From the NCBI GenBank assembly GCA_030740335.1, contig JASLXL010000259.1, forward strand, positions 1 to 6,096: 6,096 nt of DNA, in the 5' to 3' direction. The position numbers and the translations under genes are program-made. The notes under the pieces were generated by a model. It searched no databases and was not told where the DNA came from. It saw only the letters and a program-made list of their open reading frames with translations. The DNA comes from SAR202 cluster bacterium (GTDB lineage Bacteria; Chloroflexota; Dehalococcoidia; SAR202; CAJWER01). The stretch's first letter is position 1. Every line of letters begins with the position of its first letter. This document shows positions 1 to 5,901 of the stretch, piece by piece.

Positions 1-410
1 AGATCCGGGAGTTCGGCAACCAGGCTGCGGAATTCCTTGGAGGCGAATTCTCTAACGGTCCCCTGGCAGCTCACCACAAGCCCGAGTTCGGACGCCTTCC
101 TCCAAATGGCCAGAGGGTCATGTCCCGGCGAGCGGTCGGACGGGCCCAGCCGAATACCCGCGGCACCCCCGGTGGCCCATCGCTCAAGCTCGGAGAGAGC
201 CTTGGATTGTCGGTGGTCAACTATCACAACAGCGGCGAATTTGCCGGGGTAGCCCGTAACGCAGTCCAGGAGGTAGGTGGCGTCGAAATTCCCCCCGTGT
301 TGTATGAGGACGGCATGCTCCACGTCATTGGCGTCCATCTGATAGATGAGTAGGTCGACGGGCTCAAACCAGTTGTGGCCGGCATGGCAGTGGGTGTCAA
401 CTATTTTCAT
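1..410 (-). CDS. Amidohydrolase-family metal-dependent hydrolase, TIM-barrel type (N-terminal part; continues past the left edge)
   Basis: Codons 1-136 of a gene that runs off position 1. The protein opens with MKIVDTHCHAG. The D-T-H-x-H signature at residues 5-9 directly follows a short hydrophobic strand, as at the first metal-binding strand of amidohydrolases of the Amidohydrolase_2 type (COG3618-like). Later segments fit the alternating strand/helix pattern of such barrels: VEHAVLIQHGG near residues 31-41, FAAVVIVD near 58-65 and GAAGIRLGPSD near 82-92. These enzymes hydrolyse or decarboxylate small organic acids, lactones or amides in the cytoplasm; the substrate cannot be read from this fragment. 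The start is well supported, because GGAGG lies at 421-425, ten bases before the ATG. It follows a broken frame on the same strand by 46 bases, suggesting a former or present operon. The remaining metal ligands lie outside the window. Confidence 0.85.
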   Translation of the reverse strand, partial: MKIVDTHCHAGHNWFEPVDLLIYQMDANDVEHAVLIQHGGNFDATYLLDCVTGYPGKFAAVVIVDHRQSKALSELERWATGGAAGIRLGPSDRSPGHDPLAIWRKASELGLVVSCQGTVREFASKEFRSLVAELPD

Positions 411-420
411 GGCTGTTCTT

Positions 421-425
421 CCTCC
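421..425 (-). promoter_or_regulatory. Shine-Dalgarno of the amidohydrolase gene
   Basis: Read on the minus strand this is GGAGG, extended by AAG, ten bases before the ATG at 410. It fixes the start of the amidohydrolase and lies between the stop of the broken upstream frame (457-459) and that start. Confidence 0.75.
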
Positions 426-456
426 ATAAACCGGGATCGCGGGGCGACTGGTTGCA

Positions 457-857
457 TCAGGCTCTCGGCAACGGCAGGCCGACCGGCTCACTGCGGGCCG
501 CTGATTTGTAGCCGGCCAGTATCGCTTCGACCAGTGAGCCCAGGTTAGCGCCGGGTGAGGACTGTGAGGAATGGGACCTGACAGCCAATAGGGCGCCCTG
601 ACCGCTGCTCAGCTTCGAAAGTTTGGCCACGTAATTGGGGCTGAGAGCGCCGAGAACATGACGCTGAGCCGGTGATGAGCAGAACCATCCCCCTGTCATT
701 GCGAGCATGCGTTCCAAATGTCGGGCGAAGTCCTTTCGGCCCATCGACTTGCGCGATGTCGCGATGTATCGTAGGAATTTGGGTGTCCCAAGACCTCCTG
801 GTCGATGGATTCTTGGACGACTTTTCGCAGTGTAGACGGCTCACTTTTCGTTGCCAT
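457..857 (-). pseudogene. Broken reading frame of unknown family, interrupted by an 8-bp tandem duplication
   Basis: On the minus strand an ATG at 857 opens a frame (MATKSEPSTLRKVVQESIDQ at its start) that runs to a stop at about 696. A second frame then carries MGRKDFARHLERM and continues to a TGA at 457-459. The two frames overlap at a perfect tandem copy of an 8-mer (752-767). Deleting one copy joins them into one frame of 131 codons including the stop (401 bases minus 8 is 393). The downstream part has G/C-rich third codon positions like the neighbouring genes, so it looks coding. The last 30 or so residues, with VEAILAGYKSA and EPVGLPLPRA, faintly resemble the C-terminal tail of Gfo/Idh/MocA oxidoreductases, but no Rossmann motif is present and I do not assign that function. 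The start at 857 lacks a strong Shine-Dalgarno. It could be a true frameshifted pseudogene, a contingency locus, a degraded larger gene, or two unrelated open frames. Confidence 0.45.
752..767 (-). repeat. Perfect 8-bp tandem duplication (two copies)
   Basis: The plus strand reads CGCGATGT twice, at 752-759 and 760-767; the minus strand reads ACATCGCG twice. Eight bases is not a multiple of three, so the second copy shifts the frame. It sits exactly where the two open minus-strand frames of the broken gene must be joined. Confidence 0.9.
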
Positions 858-969
858 TGGTGACCGACCTCGGTCTGCCTGATAGCTGTGTCCGAACCAT
901 AGCAAATACTTACGTGATTCACCAGTGTCAGCCCGGAATTGTTAACGCGGCCCATCAACGGGTTGAGAC

Positions 970-998
970 TTGTAAAATCCCAGCGTCAAGGGTATGCT
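970..998 (+). promoter_or_regulatory. Possible sigma-70-type promoter for the 165-residue protein gene
   Basis: TTGTAA at 970-975 (4 of 6 matches to the -35 consensus) is followed, after a 17-base spacer, by TATGCT at 993-998 (4 of 6 matches to the -10 consensus). Transcription from here would give a leader of about 120 bases before the ATG at 1127. The match is moderate and the leader is long, so this is a candidate only; no better promoter is evident between 999 and 1126. Confidence 0.35.
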
Positions 999-1126
999 TC
1001 CGACAAATTAGCCCACGACAGACACCGTCGTACCGGTGCAGACACCCATAGCTCAGAGAGTCGTCAGGATTTGTTCTCGGCGGGATTTCAATCAAGTAGC
1101 CACATGTGTTACGGGAGGGAACTGAG

Positions 1127-1624
1127 ATGACCACATCTGAAGAAACGGTTGACAAGGAATGGAGAGCGCTGGTTGCTCTTGAGCCCGAGAAAATGCAGGC
1201 TCGAATGGTGGAGATACTCACCGAACTGAACGGATTACCAGATTCGGAACGGATAGAGCGCAGACTGGCGATGGCCCGGGCGGAGTATGACCTGACGGAC
1301 GATGAATTGCGCAAGTTCACCGTATCCCGGCTTCGGGCCTGGCTGACACTGGATCGAGCGGTGGCCAAGCATATGTCCGATGCGTTTGACGACGTAATGA
1401 AGAAGATATCCGGTACCCAGGCAATGCGCCAGGTCGGGTTGGTGCAGACACTGGCAAGAGATTTTTCGCTGGAAGACCAGGAAACCCTGGTCGAGTTAAT
1501 ACCCAACGTGTTCGGCGGGGCTCCGATCGGGCTATCGGTGTCTCGAGTCGTACAGGAAGCACCGCCCCCACAACCGGAAGCACCAGCGAAGCCGGCGAAA
1601 AAGTGGTGGTGGCCCTTCGGCTAA
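1127..1624 (+). CDS. Uncharacterised 165-residue charged helical protein with a KKWWWPFG tail
   Basis: I do not recognise the family. The ATG at 1127 is chosen because GGGAGGGA (1113-1120) lies just upstream as a strong Shine-Dalgarno; an in-frame GTG at 1106 would place that site inside the gene. Residues about 8-130 are rich in Glu, Arg, Leu and Met and look mostly alpha-helical: EKMQARMVEILTEL near 21-34, RIERRLAMARAEYD near 42-55 and LRKFTVSRLRAWL near 61-73. No catalytic motif, metal-binding set, signal peptide or long hydrophobic segment is visible, and there are no cysteines. A Pro/Ala-rich linker (about 145-157) leads to a basic-aromatic end, KKWWWPFG. Such a tail could be an interfacial membrane anchor or a short docking peptide; that is inference. 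It is the only plus-strand gene here, divergent from the broken frame and convergent with the tRNA, so it is probably monocistronic. Confidence 0.8.
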   Translation: MTTSEETVDKEWRALVALEPEKMQARMVEILTELNGLPDSERIERRLAMARAEYDLTDDELRKFTVSRLRAWLTLDRAVAKHMSDAFDDVMKKISGTQAMRQVGLVQTLARDFSLEDQETLVELIPNVFGGAPIGLSVSRVVQEAPPPQPEAPAKPAKKWWWPFG

Positions 1625-1630
1625 CCGCAG

Positions 1631-1673
1631 TTCGGGCCCTGCTCAGCGAAACCGATCAGGACAATGGGCCGAA
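1631..1673 (+). terminator. Imperfect inverted repeat just after the 165-residue protein gene; possible 3' hairpin
   Basis: TTCGGGCCC (1631-1639) can pair with GGGCCGAA (1666-1673), giving eight base pairs with one bulged G and a 26-base loop. It starts seven bases after the stop codon, which suits a transcript 3' end. No T-run follows on either strand, so it is not a classical intrinsic terminator. It may be a weak 3' stabilising structure or chance. Confidence 0.3.
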
Positions 1674-1708
1674 ACTCGCCTTATCAACCCTGGTGTGATC
1701 GTCGCTTT

Positions 1709-1741
1709 CTGCCCGAAATGAAAGGGTCGCCTGGCGGGCAG
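1709..1741. repeat. 7-bp perfect inverted repeat in the intergenic region
   Basis: CTGCCCG (1709-1715) and CGGGCAG (1735-1741) are perfect inverted copies separated by 19 bases. The repeat lies between the convergent 165-residue protein gene and tRNA-Pro. It could fold in transcripts from either side, but neither strand has a T-tract after it. No role can be assigned. Confidence 0.35.
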
Positions 1742-1798
1742 CAATGGCGTATCGTGAGGGCCGGTGTAAAGTGAAGAACCGAGGGTTAAGGGGTCTCC

Positions 1799-1875
1799 TG
1801 GTCGGGGAGACTGGATTCGAACCAGCGGCCCCCTGCACCCCATGCAGGTGCGCTACCAAGCTGCGCCACTCCCCG
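1799..1875 (-). tRNA. tRNA-Pro, anticodon GGG, CCA encoded
   Basis: The minus strand folds into a complete 77-base cloverleaf including an encoded 3' CCA. The acceptor stem is CGGGGAG/CTCCCCG (7 bp). The D stem is GCGC/GCGC around AGCTTGGTA. The anticodon stem is CCTGC/GCAGG with loop ATGGGGT, which gives anticodon GGG. The variable loop has five bases. The T stem is GCTGG/CCAGT with a canonical TTCGAAT loop and one G-T closing pair. The discriminator base is A. The unpaired-type C at position 1, opposite the last acceptor G, and the overall sequence are typical of bacterial proline tRNAs. It decodes CCC and CCU codons. It has its own promoter immediately upstream (1885-1913) and lies downstream of the glycosylase gene on the same strand. 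Confidence 0.95.
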
Positions 1876-1884
1876 ACCACAAGT

Positions 1885-1913
1885 AGGATAGCACAGGGCT
1901 TAAAGCCGTACAA
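1885..1913 (-). promoter_or_regulatory. Promoter of tRNA-Pro, extended -10
   Basis: On the minus strand TTGTAC (1908-1913) is followed by a 17-base spacer and TATCCT (1885-1890), directly preceded by TGC, an extended -10 element. The -10 ends nine bases before the first tRNA base, so the 5' leader would be only a few bases. The spacer holds a near-perfect palindrome, GGCTTTAAGCC (1897-1907). Confidence 0.55.
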
Positions 1914-1967
1914 GAACGCCTAGAGTTCGCGCCGAGAAATATCCCTCACCTGCGATATACCACGTTA

Positions 1968-2858
1968 TCATCCCGAATTGCCATCGCTGTTCCTCGACCG
2001 AAGCCGTATATCGTGGAACAGGTACTGGTTGGCGTAGCCGGCGTAGGACTTGAAGTAATTCTGAGCCCATAGCCGCATCCTTGTTTTTGAGTTTTTTCTG
2101 TCCGTGGATTTACCGAACTCATCCGCGTACCATTCCCGCATCACCCGCTGAATCCAGACGTCAACCGGGAAAGCTTCCGGTTTATCGAGGGAAAACAGCA
2201 GAACGCAGTTGGCGACCTTGTCGCCGACTCCGGGAAGTGCCGTTAACGCCTCCAGCGCCTCCCCGTAGGAAGATTCGCGCAGTGCGAAGAGGTCCACTGT
2301 CCCGTCGGCAACAGCAGTGGAGACCGCGGCAACATATTTGGCCCGAAATCCCAGGCCTAGTTTCCGCAACGGCTGCTCGCCTGCTCCGGCCAGGTCGCCG
2401 GGCCGAGGGAAGGTGTGCCGTACCCGCTTCCCCAACCGGACGGGACGCCCAAAGGCGCCAGCGATGTCCTCCATATTGGTACTGATTCGGCGTATGTTCG
2501 AATTGGCTGAACAGACGAAGGAAACGAGGCACTCCCAGGGGTCTTGCCGCAGAATACGCATACCCCGGTAACGCCCGATGACGGCGTCGATGTGCTCGTC
2601 CACGCCGATCGAGCGGTAAATAGCTTCCAGATCGTCGTCGAGGCACAGGTAGTCGCGCAGCAGGGGTTCCAGGGCCGATTCGTCGTCCGGAGCGCAGAGG
2701 AACTCGATGCCGTCCGGCTCCCGCCGAAGCTCGACGATGTTATCGAAAACAACGCCCTGGTACCATCCGTTCCGGTCTGCCTCTCGACGCCAACGGAAGG
2801 CCTGCCCACACTCCAGAGTACTGGCCAGGTCGAAGGGCCGGTCCAGAGGAATCAGCAC
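1968..2858 (-). CDS. ogg: 8-oxoguanine DNA glycosylase/AP lyase, OGG1 type (HhH-GPD superfamily)
   Basis: Base-excision repair enzyme of 296 residues, expected to excise 8-oxoguanine opposite cytosine and to nick the abasic site through a lysine Schiff base. The N-terminal OGG domain (about 1-100) carries the hallmark LECGQAFRW (15-23). The HhH-GPD domain (about 105-285) begins with DPWECLVSFVCSANSNIRRI (106-125). The helix-hairpin-helix is LPGVGDKVANC (208-218), with the predicted catalytic Lys214 (equivalent to human OGG1 Lys249). FPVDVW (230-235) supplies the catalytic Asp233 (equivalent to OGG1 Asp268). No C-terminal iron-sulfur cysteine set is present, as expected for this branch rather than for Nth/MutY. 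Length is normal for bacterial homologues and the active site is intact. The start is a GTG; GGAGG lies eight bases before it, inside the end of the upstream helicase gene, and the family N-terminus aligns from this residue. It follows the helicase stop by three bases, so co-transcription and coupled translation are likely. Confidence 0.92.
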   Translation of the reverse strand: MLIPLDRPFDLASTLECGQAFRWRREADRNGWYQGVVFDNIVELRREPDGIEFLCAPDDESALEPLLRDYLCLDDDLEAIYRSIGVDEHIDAVIGRYRGMRILRQDPWECLVSFVCSANSNIRRISTNMEDIAGAFGRPVRLGKRVRHTFPRPGDLAGAGEQPLRKLGLGFRAKYVAAVSTAVADGTVDLFALRESSYGEALEALTALPGVGDKVANCVLLFSLDKPEAFPVDVWIQRVMREWYADEFGKSTDRKNSKTRMRLWAQNYFKSYAGYANQYLFHDIRLRSRNSDGNSG

Positions 2859-2861
2859 GGC

Positions 2862-5717
2862 CTAGGCCTCCACCCAGTCCCGGATCTGCTGGGACAGCTC
2901 GCGCAGGGTGCAATTGGCCAGTGTCACCGGCGGGAGTGACTCTAGAAAGAGGCTGCCGTATCTTCGCGATGTGACGCGTCGATCCAGGATCACGACGACC
3001 CCTCTGTCAGTTTTTGTCCTGATAAGGCGCCCGAAGCCCTGGCGAAGTCTAAGGATCGCCTGAGGTACGGCGAATTCGGTGAAGGGCTGTTCGTAGAGCT
3101 CCGAGCGGGCGGCGAATAGCGGTTCGGTTGGGACGCTGAAGGGCAATCGGACTACGATCAGTACCTTGAGCGAATCTCCTGCCAGATCAACACCCTCCCA
3201 GAAGCTGGCCGTGCCGAGGAGGACCGACTTGGGCTCTGCGAGGAACCGCTGGACGAGCTGCTGGGGTGTTCCGTCTATCCGCTGTGCAAGGACGTTGATA
3301 CCGCTAGACCGGAGGCTCGCGCGTATTGCGTTGGCGGTCGTCTGGAGCGACGCGTGAGATGTGAACAGGACCATGGTTCGGCCGCCAACGGCTTGGGCGG
3401 CGTCCACGATGGCCTGCTCCATAGCTCCCTGGTAGGCCCATGACGAGGGTTCGGGCATGTCATCGGCCACGCACACCATCGCAGCCCGTGGGTAGTCGAA
3501 CGGCGAACCCAGTAGGAGTTCGTCGGCATCATCGAACCCTGTCCGTTCCTGAATGTGGTCGAAAGTGCCATTGGTACTGAGAGTAGCACTGGTCAGGACT
3601 ACGCAGTCTTTCTGAGCGTAGAGAATGTGGTCCAGAGTCTTGCCCACGTGGAGTGGGGCCGCGTGGAGAGTCAGGCCGTCTGTTCGGCCACTCCGGGTCA
3701 CCCAGTAGATACCGTCGGATTTGGGGCGAACGATACACTCAGCCAGTCTCTGGCGCAACTCACCGTTGACCTGTTGTGCGTTGCCTAACTCCATCAAGAG
3801 ACCCTCGTAGTTGGGCAGGCCAGCCTGATCCAATCCTTCGAGCGAAAGCTCCAAGTCCCGTAGGGCGCCGCCCAGTTCGGACAGTGATAGATCCAGGACT
3901 TCCCATTGAATTTCTAGCTGGGACCATCCCGGTTGTGCCCGGGTGCCTGAGGTGATGCGGTAGTCCTGAGTTCCGCGGGCATCACCCTCGTCCTCGGGCG
4001 ACATCAGCGAGGCGATGTTTGCGAAGGCACTGGCTGTGTTGTTTCGCACGGTTGGAAGCAGCGTGGTGGCGTCCGCCACAATTTTCTGCACGGAGTCGCG
4101 ACGGGTGGCCGCGGTCCCGGAGCCTCGGAACGATGCGACGGTCCCGTGAAGCGGGCCGCTATCGGCGGCGAGACCTCTGAGGTGATCTTCGATCCGGGAG
4201 TGTTCCAATTCGAATCCCAGATGTCTTGTGGCCTCGTCCTCAAGGTGATGGGCCTCGTCGATGATCAGGAGGTCGTAAGGGGGTATCAGAGTGCCGCCGG
4301 CAACCAGGTCGGAAAGCAGCAGCGCATGGTTGACGATAACCAGGTGGGAGGCCGCCGCCTTCTCCCGGGCCGAACGGAGAAAGCACGGGCCGCCCATACC
4401 GAGACAGTCAAGAGCCCCCTGGGCGGAAAGCCGGTCCCATGGTGCGGCGGCGGTTCGATACCCGAGGTTCAACTCGCTCCTGTCGCCCGATTCGGTGATC
4501 TGGAGCCACACCAGTATCTTGGCCAGCATCCGGGTTTCGTGATCGGAGTGCGATTCGCCGCCACGGAGGTGGTTCCAGCGTCGCACACACAGGTAGTTCG
4601 CCCTGCCCTTTAGCTGAGCGAATCTGGTGTCTGCGACGGAGACTCCGTCCATCCGGTTGAGGGCCTCGATCAGGGCGGGAACATCCTTGTTGAGCAGCTG
4701 CTCCTGGAGGTTTATGGTGTTGGTGGAAACGACAACGCGCCGGTTATTCGCCGATGCATAGAGGAGAGCGGGGAGAAGGTAGGCTATGGATTTTCCCACG
4801 CCGGTACCGGCCTCGACGATCAGTCGCTTGCCTTGATTAATGGATTCGGCGACAGCCCGGGCCATGGCGATCTGTTGCGGCCTGGCCTCGAATCCCGGGA
4901 TGGCTTCGGCAAGTGGGCTGCCGTCGTCGAGTAGCGAGGCCACGAAGTCCACGTCCAGCTCTCGGGTGGTCCTATTTGGGCGCAACGTTCGCGTGCGCTG
5001 AAGCCGTCGGCCGATTTCCTCGGTGTCCACTCCGGTGATGCCCACCTGTGGTTCTTCCCCCAGTCCTGCGGATATGAGCGCGCTCGACTGGGAGCCGACT
5101 TTATAGGCCACCAGACGGGACAGCAGATAAGAGAGTACCCAGGACGAGCGGTTGGCCAGGCGCTCCAACTCGGCAAGGGTATTGACGTCCAGTGCGCTCA
5201 GTTTTTCTCCAAGACTCAGGAAGACATCCTTGGTGATCGTGGCGTCTTCCACCGCTCGGTGAGGACGGCTGTGGACCAGACCGAGCCCGCGAGCTATGCC
5301 ACCCAGTGAGTAGTCCGAGTGTCCAGGCAGGAGGACGAAGGCCATGTCCCAGGTGTCGGCCCTGGGATTGGAAAGCCTCAGTCCACGCTTGCTCAAAAAC
5401 CCCAGGTCGAAGGAGATGTTTTGTCCCACGAAAGGGTAGGAGCCGATGAAGGAGGCCAGCGTTCCAGCCACGGCGGAAAATGGGGGTGCACGGTCCACAT
5501 CTGCCTGTGTAATGCCGGTATATCGCTTGATGAAATCGCTGAGGCGGCGTCCGGGGTTAACAAAGGTCTGGAATGTGTCCAGTACCTCCGCACCGCGGAA
5601 CTTGACGGCGCCTATCTCGATTATCTCGTCGTCACTGGCGGAGAGGCCGGTGGTCTCCAGGTCGAGGGCCACCCACACGTCGTCCAGGGGTGATATTCGT
5701 TCGGTAATTAAGGTCAT
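2862..5717 (-). CDS. dinG: DnaQ-type 3'-5' exonuclease fused to a DinG/XPD-family ATP-dependent DNA helicase
   Basis: A 951-residue two-domain protein of the fused exonuclease/DinG type known from Bacillus and relatives; it is expected to act in the cytoplasm on damaged or structured DNA. The exonuclease domain (about 10-175) has an intact DEDDh set: Asp19 and Glu21 in DLETTGLS, Asp104 in GQNISFDLGFL, and His153 and Asp158 in RPHRAVEDA. The helicase follows: FEARPQQ (276-282), Walker A GTGVGKS (304-310, Lys309), motif Ia VVVSTNTINLQEQ, DEAH (487-490), SAT (710-712), motif V GTASFWEGVDL (835-845) and motif VI QGFGRLIR (893-900). Family members with an iron-sulfur cluster have four cysteines between Walker A and the DEAH box; here only Cys377, Cys438 and Cys445 are seen. 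The ATG at 5717 precedes the exonuclease domain by a few residues, as is usual, but no clear Shine-Dalgarno is present. It is probably transcribed from the promoter at 5753-5763 together with the glycosylase gene. Naming it dinG rests on architecture; the in vivo role of fused forms is not settled. Confidence 0.93.
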   Translation of the reverse strand: MTLITERISPLDDVWVALDLETTGLSASDDEIIEIGAVKFRGAEVLDTFQTFVNPGRRLSDFIKRYTGITQADVDRAPPFSAVAGTLASFIGSYPFVGQNISFDLGFLSKRGLRLSNPRADTWDMAFVLLPGHSDYSLGGIARGLGLVHSRPHRAVEDATITKDVFLSLGEKLSALDVNTLAELERLANRSSWVLSYLLSRLVAYKVGSQSSALISAGLGEEPQVGITGVDTEEIGRRLQRTRTLRPNRTTRELDVDFVASLLDDGSPLAEAIPGFEARPQQIAMARAVAESINQGKRLIVEAGTGVGKSIAYLLPALLYASANNRRVVVSTNTINLQEQLLNKDVPALIEALNRMDGVSVADTRFAQLKGRANYLCVRRWNHLRGGESHSDHETRMLAKILVWLQITESGDRSELNLGYRTAAAPWDRLSAQGALDCLGMGGPCFLRSAREKAAASHLVIVNHALLLSDLVAGGTLIPPYDLLIIDEAHHLEDEATRHLGFELEHSRIEDHLRGLAADSGPLHGTVASFRGSGTAATRRDSVQKIVADATTLLPTVRNNTASAFANIASLMSPEDEGDARGTQDYRITSGTRAQPGWSQLEIQWEVLDLSLSELGGALRDLELSLEGLDQAGLPNYEGLLMELGNAQQVNGELRQRLAECIVRPKSDGIYWVTRSGRTDGLTLHAAPLHVGKTLDHILYAQKDCVVLTSATLSTNGTFDHIQERTGFDDADELLLGSPFDYPRAAMVCVADDMPEPSSWAYQGAMEQAIVDAAQAVGGRTMVLFTSHASLQTTANAIRASLRSSGINVLAQRIDGTPQQLVQRFLAEPKSVLLGTASFWEGVDLAGDSLKVLIVVRLPFSVPTEPLFAARSELYEQPFTEFAVPQAILRLRQGFGRLIRTKTDRGVVVILDRRVTSRRYGSLFLESLPPVTLANCTLRELSQQIRDWVEA
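2867..2871 (-). promoter_or_regulatory. Shine-Dalgarno of the glycosylase gene, inside the helicase 3' end
   Basis: The minus strand reads GGAGG within the last codons of the helicase gene, eight bases before the GTG start at 2858. The helicase stop TAG (2862-2864) lies between this site and the GTG. This supports the GTG start and termination-reinitiation coupling of the two genes. Confidence 0.7.
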
Positions 5718-5752
5718 GAACAGTCGTGGTGCAGTAAATTATCGATCAACCG

Positions 5753-5763
5753 AGTATACCACC
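5753..5763 (-). promoter_or_regulatory. Extended -10 promoter element upstream of the helicase-glycosylase unit
   Basis: On the minus strand TATACT (5753-5758, 5 of 6 matches to the -10 consensus) is directly preceded by TGG, an extended -10 motif. At 17-base spacing the -35 position reads AACCCG, which is poor, so recognition would depend on the extended -10. Transcription would start near 5746, leaving a leader of about 30 bases. It lies just downstream of the hairpin that should end the preceding transcript. A second AT-rich element, GATAAT, lies closer to the gene and is an alternative. Confidence 0.45.
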
Positions 5764-5783
5764 GGGATCGGACGTCGGGTTCT

Positions 5784-5803
5784 AAAAACGCCAACAACTG
5801 GCG
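5784..5803 (-). terminator. Rho-independent-type terminator of the acetyl-CoA synthetase transcript
   Basis: On the minus strand CGCCA and TGGCG form a 5-bp GC-rich stem (six pairs with a G-T pair) around a small loop. It is followed at once by TTTTT (5784-5788). It lies about 98 bases after the synthetase stop codon and just before the helicase promoter. The short stem makes it a modest terminator. Confidence 0.55.
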
Positions 5804-5901
5804 GGGTAGATGGCACAAGTTTCGGCCTAACGTAACGGACCCGCACCGATGGGTCGTCATTAAGGGGTTGTGAATCAGTGCGCGGGAGATCGCGTGATGC
5901 G

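Noticed and set aside
545..958. 137-codon open frame on the minus strand across the broken gene
   Set aside because: Its composition is rich in Arg, Ser and Thr with no family resemblance. It overlaps the two better-supported frames of the broken gene and has no ribosome binding site.
858..969. Searched for a gene, RNA or promoter between the broken frame and the plus-strand promoter
   Set aside because: No ribosome binding site with a sensible frame, no strong hairpin and no repeat was found.
955..1506. 183-codon open frame on the minus strand opposite the 165-residue protein gene
   Set aside because: It is antisense to a gene with a strong ribosome binding site and coding composition. The translation is Ser/Arg-rich low-complexity text typical of a shadow frame.
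2182..2646. Long open frames on both strands within the glycosylase gene
   Set aside because: They are Arg/Pro-rich shadows of a gene with an intact, recognisable active site.
4146..4613. 155-codon plus-strand open frame inside the helicase gene
   Set aside because: It lies opposite the conserved DEAH and cysteine region of the helicase, has no Shine-Dalgarno and resembles no family.
5446..5835. 129-codon plus-strand open frame across the helicase start
   Set aside because: It is antisense to the exonuclease active-site region and to the promoter and terminator, with no coding signal.
5824..5847. Inverted repeat GACCC/GGGTC in the synthetase-helicase gap considered as a terminator
   Set aside because: The stem is only five pairs with an eight-base loop and no T-run. 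The hairpin at 5784-5803 is the better terminator.
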